This document shows positions 1 through 6,238 of a DNA stretch of 8,750 nt, piece after piece. The translations under genes were made by a program, and so were the position numbers. Source of the stretch: Acidimicrobiaceae bacterium (lineage in GTDB: Bacteria > Actinomycetota > Acidimicrobiia > Acidimicrobiales > Palsa-688); NCBI GenBank assembly GCA_027334785.1, contig DAHWQF010000120.1, positions 1-8,750 on the forward strand, written 5' to 3'. Positions within the stretch are counted from its first letter, which is position 1. Every line of letters begins with the position of its first letter. Below the pieces are notes generated by a model that was not told the origin of the DNA, did no database searches, and saw only the letters and a list, made by a program, of their open reading frames with translations.

Positions 1-1
1 T

Positions 2-1531
2 CCCAGCGCCACCCCAGGACCAGCCAGCGAGCCCGTGGAGCCGCTGGAGGGCCCCGCCGAGCTCCCAGGTGCACCGGAGAGCCTCTGGGGCCCCAGCGCC
101 CCGCCAGAGCCAGCCAGCAAGCCCCCGGGCGTCATGGAGAGCCTTTGGGGCACCAATACCCCACTCGAGCCCCCTGATAGCCCCGTAGAGCCGCTAGATG
201 GCGCCCAGGCACCCGACGCCTCAGTAGAGCCCCCGGGCGTCATGGAGGACCTCTGGGGCACCGAGAGCCCGCCAGAGCCTGCCGGCGAACCCCCCGAGCC
301 CTCGGAGAGCCTCCGGGCCGCCCAGGCGCACAACCCCCCGCCAGAGCTTGCCGGCGAGCCCATCGACATCATGGAGGACCTCTGGGGCGCCCCGCAAGGC
401 CCCGCCCCTCGGCCGGCGCCGGCACGCGAGGCCGAGCACCGACCGTCGGAGCGCAGATCGCCAGCGCGCCGGCCGAGGGCCCCCAAGCCCGATAGGGGCA
501 CGCCCCGCCAGGGCGCCGTCCAGGCAAGTGGGGAGCCTGCTCAGCAGCCCGTCAATGCGCCTCAGCCCAGCGTTCCTCGGGCCAGCGGGCCCCGGGTTGG
601 CAACGAAGCCCGCCAATGGCCCACGACAGCGTGGCCCACAGCGGCACAGCCCCGCACCAACCTGGACGAGGACATCGACGACCTGTGGCTGGCCGGGGGG
701 CAGCCATCCCGGAGGAGGGCGCCGGGCGCCCTTGCCCCCATGGCCGTGGTCCTGGCCGCCAAGGGCGGGGTGGGGGTGACGACCTTCGCCGTCGCCCTGG
801 CCGAACGGGCCGCTACCAACCTGGGCCTCGAACGCGTGATCGTCGTGGACGCATCGGGGCGGGACGGCCTCCGCCCGGTGCTCTGGGCCCCGGAGGGGGA
901 GCTCCCCACGCTCTACGACGCGACCATCCAGGACGACCCGAGCGTTGCCCTGGCCATGCCTGGCGCACTGGCGGCCGTCAGGCCGCCAGGTATGCCCACC
1001 CCGCACTTCGCCGCGGTGCTCGGGGCCCCGGCCGGGCTCTTCCTGGCGCCGTTCGCCCGGGCCAAGGTGGCCCAGGCCATGACCGGCGTCCTTGCTCTCG
1101 CCCGCGAGGTGGCGGACCTCGTCGTCGTGGACGTCGGGACGACGCACTCCAGCACCCGAGGGAGCGCCGGGCCCAACCCGGCTCAGGTGGCCCCGGTCGA
1201 CGCTGTGGCCCTACTGACCGCTCCAGGGGCTTGGGGGGTCGGGCTGTTCGACGACAGCCGTGACAGCTTCTCCCGCCTGGCGGTCTGGTGGGGGGCGCGC
1301 AAGGAAGCCCTGGCCGGCTCCCACTGGGTGATCATCGGCAACCGGCTCTCCTCGCCGCCGGCTGTTGACATGGCTGCCGTCGAGCGCTTCGCCTCCAGCT
1401 ACGGGGCGGCCCTGACCAGTCTCGTAGCCGACCAAGCGGGCACCAAGCGGGCCACCTCCACCGGCGGTTGGGCCGATGCTCCCGACTGGTTGGCGGCCCT
1501 GGACGCAGTGCTGGCCGCACTGGCTTCCTGA
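2..1531 (+). CDS. ParA/MinD-like P-loop ATPase with proline-rich LWG-repeat N-terminus (5' end outside window)
   Basis: The frame is open to the window edge, so the GTG at 35 is probably internal and the true start lies upstream. The first ~200 residues are Pro/Ala/Glu-rich and probably disordered, with recurring LWG motifs. A basic Pro/Arg stretch follows, then a C-terminal domain starting near 740. Visible motifs are a deviant Walker A (KGGVGVTT, Lys codon at 761), VVDAS (Walker A'-like, about 842-856) and hydrophobic LVVVDVG (Walker B-like, about 1120). ParA/MinD proteins normally have KGGxGK[T/S]. Here the first, signature lysine is present but the second P-loop lysine is valine, as in some atypical TadZ/CpaE-like members, so ATP hydrolysis may be weak or absent. 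A disordered Pro-rich region in front of a ParA-like domain also recalls mycobacterial EspI-type secretion proteins. A role in partition, positioning or secretion is inference. Confidence 0.8.
   Translation, partial: PSATPGPASEPVEPLEGPAELPGAPESLWGPSAPPEPASKPPGVMESLWGTNTPLEPPDSPVEPLDGAQAPDASVEPPGVMEDLWGTESPPEPAGEPPEPSESLRAAQAHNPPPELAGEPIDIMEDLWGAPQGPAPRPAPAREAEHRPSERRSPARRPRAPKPDRGTPRQGAVQASGEPAQQPVNAPQPSVPRASGPRVGNEARQWPTTAWPTAAQPRTNLDEDIDDLWLAGGQPSRRRAPGALAPMAVVLAAKGGVGVTTFAVALAERAATNLGLERVIVVDASGRDGLRPVLWAPEGELPTLYDATIQDDPSVALAMPGALAAVRPPGMPTPHFAAVLGAPAGLFLAPFARAKVAQAMTGVLALAREVADLVVVDVGTTHSSTRGSAGPNPAQVAPVDAVALLTAPGAWGVGLFDDSRDSFSRLAVWWGARKEALAGSHWVIIGNRLSSPPAVDMAAVERFASSYGAALTSLVADQAGTKRATSTGGWADAPDWLAALDAVLAALAS
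77..688 (+). repeat. Recurring [DE][DS]LWG peptide motif in the ATPase N-terminus
   Basis: The Pro-rich N-terminal region repeats a short acidic-aromatic motif. It appears as APESLWG (ends near 91), VMESLWG (near 151), VMEDLWG (near 259), IMEDLWG (near 388) and the diverged IDDLWLAG (Trp codon 686-688). A decayed copy, ESLRAA, lies near 305-322. Spacing is irregular (20, 36 and 43 residues between the first four). The intervening sequence is Pro/Glu-rich, with recurring PPEPA and AGEP blocks. The pattern looks like multivalent short linear motifs that dock a partner; the partner is unknown. Confidence 0.75.
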
Positions 1532-1538
1532 CTGTTTT
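1506..1538 (+). terminator. Possible weak intrinsic terminator after the ATPase gene
   Basis: A perfect 6-bp stem (CAGTGC / GCACTG, loop TGGCC) spans 1506-1522 at the very end of the coding sequence. A run of five T follows at 1534-1538. The gap between stem and T-run is 11 bases, longer than in a standard intrinsic terminator, so this is a weak call. The 201-base gap after the gene holds only this and the repeat at 1696. Confidence 0.2.
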
Positions 1539-1695
1539 TCCGTCATCAGGTCGAAAATCAGGACGGGCCCAGCGGGTGAGGGACGGCGACCGTCGCCAAG
1601 CCCTGGCTCAGGGGGCTTCCGCGGCACAAAGGCCGCCCGGCAGCGTCAGTCCTCGTCACATCACCGGTAGGCGCCCCACCCCCCCGAGCAGGCCT

Positions 1696-1725
1696 TGCGA
1701 CATAAGCCGGGACAGCCGGCATAGG
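1696..1725 (+). promoter_or_regulatory. Interspersed upstream repeat, copy R1 (short form)
   Basis: This 30-bp element has TGCGACATAAGC at its left end and CAGCCGGCATAGG at its right end. It ends 7 bases before the GTG start of the large unknown gene. The same element recurs at 5251, 6171, 6755 and 7060, each time just before a gene. The function (promoter, operator or mRNA element) is not determined by the sequence. Confidence 0.65.
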
Positions 1726-1732
1726 GACTGAT

Positions 1733-3319
1733 GTGAACCGTGACATCACCTCCCAGCTTCCCCGCAGGTGGGAGCAACGCCAGTGCGACAAGGCCGCGAC
1801 GAACGATTACCTCGCCGCTCTGTGCTGGCGGCTCGGGCGCATGGTGGCCGGCAACGCTGCGGCTGCCCTGCGGGAGCGGCTCCTTGCCAAGGACAAGCCA
1901 CACCAGGCCGGCGTGGCTGCGCACTTCGGTGTGGCAGCGCTCCCCGTCTGGGTGTGGCTCCCACCCAAGGTCGACATGGGCCGCAAGGGTGCCGGGCTGG
2001 TCCCGGTGAGGCTCACCTACCGGCGGCTAGGGGCCACCCAGCAGGGCGACGCCCAAACCAGCGACGCTCAGCCCGGAGACATGAGCGACGACGGCCCAAC
2101 CTTCGACGATGGCCCAGTCGTCCTGGTCCCGGCCGAGGGCGACATCGAGGTGGCGTGGCGGGCGCGAGGCGCCGGCTGGGACACCTCCGGCACCCTGTCC
2201 CTGCACCCCAGCCCGTCGGGGCACACCGCCTCGGGCAGCCCCTCGCACAACCGCCCCCGTCATGCTCCGGCCTCTTGTCCCGGGCGTTCCCCCACCGGCG
2301 CCAGGCCCGGCCCGGACGGGATGCCCCAGGACATAGTCCCCTCAGTGTTCCCGATCGCCCCGGCCTCGCTCGGGGTGCTGCCGGCGCTGGACGGGCTCGC
2401 GGAAGACGGCGGGCGGGCCCGCTGGGAGATCATCACAGAGCTCGAGACGATGGTGAAGAAGTACCTCTGGCGGGCGCGCTCCCGGATCCTCGACTTCGTC
2501 GAGCAGGGTGAGCTCTTCATGCCTGCGCAGCGGTCCCGTAGCTGCGACATGCCCGTACAGCGGGCACACAGCAGCGATATCTCCTGGCAGGGCGAAGCCG
2601 ACTGGCTGTCGGGCCCCGTGCTCGACGCATTGGCCGACGAGATCGTCCTCGGGCCGGACGGACAGCGCAGCCGGGCGGACCGGCTACTGGAGCGCTGCCT
2701 CCTGCCGGGCACCTTCGTCAACGTCGACCCACTGCGCTACATCGCCACCAGCCTCCGCTGCACCTCCGTCCAGGCCGTGCAGCGCCATCTCGGGGACCCC
2801 GCCGCCGGCGCGGGGGTGCGCCGGGTGGCGGCCCAGCTCTCCGTCCCCCGCGACAGGCCCATCTCGCCCGAGGACATCACCCGCGTCCTCGAGGAGTACC
2901 AGGCGGCTCACCCGAAAGAACGCCTCGGCCCGGCCCGTGCCGCCCGGGCGCTCGAGTTCTATACCGCAGTGTCTGTACCTGTGCAACGACACCGCAGCAA
3001 CGGCGCCGGGACGAGGGCCGGCCGGGTAACCAACCCTGGCGCCAGGCCCTCGGCGCAGCGACATCTGCGCAGTCTCGACATGACGGCGCTAACGGCGTCC
3101 GAGATCGTCCGCTCCATCGTCGAGCACTGCCGTTCCGAGGGCGGTGACGACCTGGCCACGGTGGCGCAGCGGTGGCTCACCGCCGTTGCGGCCGGCGAGG
3201 ACGTCAACATCCCCGCTCTTGCCCAGGAGCTGTGGGTCTCACCCGAGCACGCACGTTCGTTGATGGCCACAGCGCAGGCGACGGCGGCCAGCGCATCGAT
3301 CCGCGACGGTGCGGCGTGA
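1733..3319 (+). CDS. Large protein of unknown function, possible C-terminal helix-turn-helix
   Basis: This 528-residue protein is not recognised. The GTG start lies 7 bases after repeat R1 and has only a weak GGGA upstream. The N-terminal ~100 residues look folded, with aromatic and charged residues (WVWLPP near residue 75). An acidic linker and then a Pro/Ser/Arg-rich low-complexity stretch follow (about residues 155-205). A helical region spans roughly 215-430. It contains a decapeptide tandem repeat (residues 263-282), with related motifs later. Near the C-terminus, NIPALAQELWVSPEHARSL could form a helix-turn-helix, which would fit a DNA-binding role, but this is weak. The stop overlaps the next start (GTGA), so it heads a translationally coupled three-gene run. 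Its position after a ParA-like gene could suggest a ParB- or Rep-like partner, but no family motif supports that. Confidence 0.75.
   Translation: MNRDITSQLPRRWEQRQCDKAATNDYLAALCWRLGRMVAGNAAAALRERLLAKDKPHQAGVAAHFGVAALPVWVWLPPKVDMGRKGAGLVPVRLTYRRLGATQQGDAQTSDAQPGDMSDDGPTFDDGPVVLVPAEGDIEVAWRARGAGWDTSGTLSLHPSPSGHTASGSPSHNRPRHAPASCPGRSPTGARPGPDGMPQDIVPSVFPIAPASLGVLPALDGLAEDGGRARWEIITELETMVKKYLWRARSRILDFVEQGELFMPAQRSRSCDMPVQRAHSSDISWQGEADWLSGPVLDALADEIVLGPDGQRSRADRLLERCLLPGTFVNVDPLRYIATSLRCTSVQAVQRHLGDPAAGAGVRRVAAQLSVPRDRPISPEDITRVLEEYQAAHPKERLGPARAARALEFYTAVSVPVQRHRSNGAGTRAGRVTNPGARPSAQRHLRSLDMTALTASEIVRSIVEHCRSEGGDDLATVAQRWLTAVAAGEDVNIPALAQELWVSPEHARSLMATAQATAASASIRDGAA
2519..2578 (+). repeat. 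30-bp imperfect tandem repeat coding for a decapeptide
   Basis: Two adjacent 30-bp units encode MPAQRSRSCD and MPVQRAHSSD in frame within the large unknown gene. Two more separated copies of the same P-x-Q-R motif follow: VPVQRHRSNG at 2975-3004 and PSAQRHLRSLD at 3047-3079. The second unit and its flank (from about 2544) also resemble the intergenic repeat: CTGCGACATG, then a block like CCGTACAGCGGGCA. The protein repeat and the regulatory repeat may therefore be related. Confidence 0.6.
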
Positions 3320-3519
3320 GCCCCCTACGTATATTCCGCCCGCAAGCGCAGCGCAAGGCGCCACCGGTCATTTGCCGGGCGAGCGGTTGCCGGGCGCCGG
3401 CCACCGGCGGCGACGAGGCCTACGGCGGGTTCTGCGCCGAGCACCGCCGTCTCGCCGAAGCCATCGGCAACAAGCGGGGCGTCTCCCCTACCGGCGTCAA
3501 GTCCCGTTCTCGGCAATGA
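3316..3519 (+). CDS. Small Cys/His zinc-finger-like protein
   Basis: This 67-residue protein starts at a GTG overlapping the previous stop (GTGA), so translation is probably coupled. The frame stays open well upstream, but that part lies inside the previous gene and is not expected to be used. Residues 20-43 carry a candidate zinc site, C-x4-C-x14-C-x2-H (CRASGC ... GFCAEH). This resembles the compact CxxxxC...GxCxxH fingers found in many small phage and mobile-element proteins. Both tails are basic (RPQAQRK and VKSRSRQ), which would suit nucleic-acid binding. The specific role is unknown. Its stop overlaps the next ATG (ATGA). Confidence 0.75.
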   Translation: MSPLRIFRPQAQRKAPPVICRASGCRAPATGGDEAYGGFCAEHRRLAEAIGNKRGVSPTGVKSRSRQ

Positions 3520-3902
3520 CCCCAACCCCGCCTCCCAACCCGATCTCGGACGTCGAGGCCGCCCGCCAGGCAGCCAGGCGCGTCCGGGCCGAGTGGCTGC
3601 ACGCCATCGCCACCGGCGTGGTCACCCCGCTCGAGGCCATCCGCTCCGCCGAGGGCCCCGACGGCGGGCCGGTGCGGGACATGTCGCTGCGCACGGTGCT
3701 CATGGCCGCCTACTCACGCCCCCGCACCGAGGACATCATGGCCAAGCTCGGGCGCACATCCGGGTGCCGGCTGGCAGGCAGGTACGTCCCGGTCAGGTGG
3801 CTCATGGACCAAAGGAGCCCAGGTCGCCTGGAGGCGTTGGCGACGCTGTTGGGCGAAGTGCACATGGAGCCGGAGCGGTTCCCGTACGCCCACCGAGCGT
3901 AG
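3516..3902 (+). CDS. Actinobacterial integration host factor (mIHF)-like protein
   Basis: The 128-residue product starts at an ATG overlapping the zinc-finger gene stop (ATGA), with no visible Shine-Dalgarno site, so coupling is likely. Its layout follows mIHF/sIHF. A basic helix (AARQAARRVRAEW, residues 15-27) corresponds to the ARR.RAE region. A G-x-x-x-L-E-x-I segment lies near 34-42, and a DMSLRTVLMA strand-helix near 55-64. TEDIMAKLGRTSGCRLAG (71-88) corresponds to the IMEELGI..RRLRGLG region. The normal PGVGK hairpin is replaced by YSRPRT, so DNA binding there may differ. mIHF binds DNA non-specifically and was first found as a host factor for phage L5 integration. A copy in a segment with a tyrosine integrase may therefore serve recombination or nucleoid organisation (inference). 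A distant family assignment is my main uncertainty. Confidence 0.6.
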   Translation: MTPTPPPNPISDVEAARQAARRVRAEWLHAIATGVVTPLEAIRSAEGPDGGPVRDMSLRTVLMAAYSRPRTEDIMAKLGRTSGCRLAGRYVPVRWLMDQRSPGRLEALATLLGEVHMEPERFPYAHRA

Positions 3903-3928
3903 CCCTACGCTGACCTTCGGTGGGAGGA
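3889..3928 (+). promoter_or_regulatory. Hairpin overlapping the ribosome binding site of the GGDEF gene
   Basis: CCCACCGA (3889-3896) is perfectly complementary to TCGGTGGG (3917-3924). Inside it, GCGTA (3897-3901) pairs with TACGC (3906-3910) around a GCCC loop, leaving TGACCT as a 3' bulge. The 3' arm covers the first bases of the Shine-Dalgarno site GGGAGGA (3922-3928), which sits 9 bases before the GTG at 3938. In RNA this would hide the site. The 5' arm lies in the last codons of the mIHF-like gene, so ribosomes finishing that gene could open the hairpin. It could instead act as a terminator or attenuator, although no T-run follows. Confidence 0.55.
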
Positions 3929-3937
3929 CAACCCGGC

Positions 3938-5260
3938 GTGCCCAAACAAGTGCCTAGCGACCAAGAGGTCCGGCTCTGGCACGAGCTATGGGAGTCGTCG
4001 CCCGAGGGGATGCTGCTCGTCGGCGCCAGTGGCAGGATCGTCATGGCGCACACAGCGGCCGGGCGCATCTTCGGCCATGAGCCCACTGAGCTGGCTGGGA
4101 TCGAGGTGGAGGCGCTCCTGCCGGAGCGTTACCGCGAGCAGCACCGCCAGCAGCGGGCGTGGTACTCCACCGCCCCCCGCCCGCGTACGAGCAGCGTCGG
4201 CCTCGACATCGTCGGCCTGCGGGGAGACGGCAGCGAGATCCCCCTCGAGGTGCTGCTGAGCCCCCTGCCCGGCCACGACAACGGCGGCGCTCTCACACTG
4301 GCCACTGTCCACGACATCTCGGGCCACAAGGTGGCCGAGGCCAGGCTTTCCCGCCTCGCCGCCCTCGTGGAGTCTTCCGGGGACGCCATCATCGAGGAGA
4401 CGACAGAGGGCGTCGTCGTCGTCTGGAACCCGGCGGCCGAGCGCCTGTACGGCTGGTCGGTTGAGGAGATACTGGGCAGGCCGGCGTCGGTGCTGGTGCC
4501 CCCGGGCATGGACGACCTGGCCCAGCAGGCCAGGTCGGGTGAGCACGTAGTAGTCAATGTCGAGACCGTCCGGGTACGCAAGGACGGTAGCCGCGTCGAC
4601 GTGCTGCTCACGGTCTCACCGGTCTGCGACGAGAGCGGTGACATTGTCGGCGTCTCGACCGTCTCCCGCGACGTGAGCGCTCTTGTCGCCTACAGGGAAC
4701 AACTGCGTTACCTGGCCGACCACGACGCCCTCACGGGCGTCTACAACCGCCGGCGCTTCGAGCTTGATCTCGACGAGCAGCTCAGCCGCGCCCAGCGTTA
4801 CAGGGAACGCTCCGCCGTCGTGATGCTCGACCTCGACGGCTTCAAGGAGGTGAACGACCGCTACGGGCACACCGTAGGCGACCGGGCCCTGAAGGCAGTC
4901 GCCGACGCGCTCAGCCGGAGGCTCCGCAGCACCGACACCTTGGCCCGCTCGGGCGGCGACAAGTTCGGCGTGCTCCTCCCCTACGCCGGCCCCGACGAGG
5001 CTGCCCAGGTGGCGGCCGACCTCGAGCGGGTGGTCTCGGGCATCGAGCTGGACACGACCGAGCTGGACGGGGGTGCCCACCGCAAGCTGCACTTGTCGGC
5101 GAGCGTGGGCATAGCCACTATCGACAGCGGCCTCATCGGTTGTGGCCCCCTCAACTCCAGCACAGCGTCGGTGGAGGACGTGCTGGCCGCAGCCGACCGG
5201 GCGATGTACCGGCAAAAAGCCGCCGGCAAGCCGCCCGGTCCCACCCCGCCTGCGACATGA
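3938..5260 (+). CDS. PAS-PAS-GGDEF protein, putative diguanylate cyclase or degenerate c-di-GMP sensor
   Basis: I chose the GTG at 3938 because GGGAGGA (3922-3928) is correctly spaced for it; the GTG at 3920 would put that site inside the gene. The product is 440 residues. PAS domain 1 spans about residues 10-125 and PAS domain 2 about 137-255. The GGDEF domain begins at DHDALTGVYNRRRF (residue 261) and contains DLDGFKEVND (298-307), an RSTD inhibitory site (330-333) and ADRAMYRQKAAGK near the end. The signature itself is GGDKF (339-343): lysine replaces the second acidic residue, which may impair catalysis, while the product-binding RxxD is intact. It is soluble, with no membrane segment, so an internal signal (ligand, redox or light through PAS) is likely. 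Its stop lies inside repeat R2. The sigma gene follows. Confidence 0.93.
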   Translation: MPKQVPSDQEVRLWHELWESSPEGMLLVGASGRIVMAHTAAGRIFGHEPTELAGIEVEALLPERYREQHRQQRAWYSTAPRPRTSSVGLDIVGLRGDGSEIPLEVLLSPLPGHDNGGALTLATVHDISGHKVAEARLSRLAALVESSGDAIIEETTEGVVVVWNPAAERLYGWSVEEILGRPASVLVPPGMDDLAQQARSGEHVVVNVETVRVRKDGSRVDVLLTVSPVCDESGDIVGVSTVSRDVSALVAYREQLRYLADHDALTGVYNRRRFELDLDEQLSRAQRYRERSAVVMLDLDGFKEVNDRYGHTVGDRALKAVADALSRRLRSTDTLARSGGDKFGVLLPYAGPDEAAQVAADLERVVSGIELDTTELDGGAHRKLHLSASVGIATIDSGLIGCGPLNSSTASVEDVLAAADRAMYRQKAAGKPPGPTPPAT

Positions 5261-5280
5261 AGCTGGCCAGCCGGCATAGG
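5251..5280 (+). promoter_or_regulatory. Interspersed upstream repeat, copy R2 (short form)
   Basis: TGCGACATGAAGC at the left and CCAGCCGGCATAGG at the right match copy R1 except for a few changes and compensating single-base indels. The stop codon of the GGDEF gene (5258-5260) is inside the element. It ends 23 bases before the first possible start of the sigma gene, and its terminal TAG is the stop that closes the sigma frame upstream. Confidence 0.6.
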
Positions 5281-5303
5281 TTGAGCCGACGGCCCCGAAC
5301 ACA

Positions 5304-6173
5304 GTGGCAGCGCGACGCCCTACAAGCTCGCGACGACAAAGCACGCCCAACGGCCTGATAGGGACAGGTGAGCTGGCCTCGGAGCACAAACGGACGGGGG
5401 TGTCGGATGAGCTCTGGGCCGAGTACAAACAGACGGGGGCGTGGGACCTGCGCAACAAGTTGATCCTGCGCTATTCGCCGCTCGTCAAGTACATCGCGGG
5501 CCGTGTGTCAGCGGGCCTCCCGAGCACGGTCGAGCTTGGCGACCTCGTGAGCTACGGGATCTTCGGGCTGATCGACGCCATCGAGAAGTTCGACGACAAG
5601 AGGCCCGTCAGGTTCGAGACCTACGCCATCACCCGGATCAAGGGCGCCATCATCGACGAGCTGCGGCGCACCGACTGGGTACCGCGTTCGGTCCGGGCCA
5701 AAGCGAAGGCGATCGAGACGGCGTACGCGGGACTGGAGGCCCAGCTCCAGCGCCCGCCGTCGGACGACGAGGTGGCGGCCGAGCTGGGGCTCTCCGAACA
5801 GGAGCTGCAAGCGCAGTTCTCGCAGATCTCCTTCCTGGGTGTCGTGCCCCTAGACGAGGTGCTGGCCGTGACATCAGAGGGCGGCGGGGAGCGGGGCAGG
5901 CCCACGACCCTCGGGGACACGATCGCCGACCCTCACGACGGCCCGATGGCTGTCTACGAGGTGGAGGAGATGAAGCGGGTACTGGCAGGGGTCATCAACC
6001 AGTTGCCTGACCGTGAGAAGATCGTGCTCGTCCTGACCTACTACGAGGGCCTCACGCTGGCCGAGATAGGCCGGGTGCTGGGCGTGACCGAGAGCCGCGC
6101 CTGCCAAATCCACACCAAGGCCGTCCTCCAACTGCGGGCGAAGATGTTCCTGGCGGAGAAGGACACTGTCTGA
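5304..6173 (+). CDS. RNA polymerase sigma factor of the WhiG/FliA (sigma-28) family
   Basis: The product is 289 residues from the GTG at 5304, or 257 from the GTG at 5400 (MSDELWAEYKQTG), where alignment with WhiG/FliA becomes clear. Neither start has a good Shine-Dalgarno site. Region 2 is strong: LRYSPLVKYIAGRVSAGLP (55-73), LVSYGIFGLIDAIEKFD (81-97), and FETYAITRIKGAIIDELR (104-121) followed by the WVPRSVR typical of this family. Region 3 runs to about residue 210 and region 4 from about 225. Region 4 holds the DNA-binding helix-turn-helix YYEGLTLAEIGRVLGVTESR. It would direct polymerase to TAAA / GCCGATAA-type promoters in known relatives. WhiG is held inactive by the c-di-GMP-bound anti-sigma RsiG in Streptomyces. 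The gene lies just after a GGDEF gene, and no RsiG-like gene is visible. It is likely an accessory paralogue, not the host WhiG. Confidence 0.95.
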   Translation: MAARRPTSSRRQSTPNGLIGTGELASEHKRTGVSDELWAEYKQTGAWDLRNKLILRYSPLVKYIAGRVSAGLPSTVELGDLVSYGIFGLIDAIEKFDDKRPVRFETYAITRIKGAIIDELRRTDWVPRSVRAKAKAIETAYAGLEAQLQRPPSDDEVAAELGLSEQELQAQFSQISFLGVVPLDEVLAVTSEGGGERGRPTTLGDTIADPHDGPMAVYEVEEMKRVLAGVINQLPDREKIVLVLTYYEGLTLAEIGRVLGVTESRACQIHTKAVLQLRAKMFLAEKDTV

Positions 6174-6193
6174 GCAGGGCCAGCCGGCATAGG
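6171..6193 (+). promoter_or_regulatory. Interspersed upstream repeat, copy R3 (right half)
   Basis: GGCCAGCCGGCATAGG matches the right half of R2 exactly. The distance from the preceding gene's TGA stop to CATAGG is also identical (23 bases from the T of TGA to the last G, as at 5258-5280). The left half, TGCGACAT, is not recognisable here. The element lies 45 bases before the NADAR start. Confidence 0.5.
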
Positions 6194-6213
6194 CGCTTCG
6201 GTAGGCGCTTCGG
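6190..6213 (+). repeat. 12-bp perfect tandem repeat in the NADAR leader
   Basis: TAGGCGCTTCGG occurs twice head to tail (6190-6201 and 6202-6213), followed by a partial third unit TAGCC. The first unit begins within the CATAGG end of repeat R3, so the duplication has extended the leader between the element and the NADAR ribosome binding site. It may simply be slippage. Confidence 0.85.
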
Positions 6214-6225
6214 TAGCCCAAAACG

Positions 6226-6232
6226 AAAGGAG
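6226..6232 (+). promoter_or_regulatory. Ribosome binding site of the NADAR gene
   Basis: AAAGGAG sits 6 bases before the ATG at 6239. It is the strongest Shine-Dalgarno match in this part of the window. It contrasts with the genes at 5304, 6792 and 7097, which follow a repeat copy and have none. Confidence 0.85.
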
Positions 6233-6238
6233 CACAAC

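Noticed and set aside
221..1147. Long minus-strand frame opposite the ATPase gene
   Set aside because: The plus strand carries recognisable ATPase motifs; the antisense product is Arg/Gly-rich without motifs.
3309..3515. Upstream extension of the mIHF-like gene to 3309
   Set aside because: It overlaps the zinc-finger gene entirely, and the ATG at 3516 gives an ATGA overlap and the expected mIHF length.
4616..5458. Long minus-strand open frame opposite the GGDEF gene
   Set aside because: It is antisense to clear GGDEF and sigma motifs, shows no family motif of its own, and long antisense frames are expected in GC-rich DNA.
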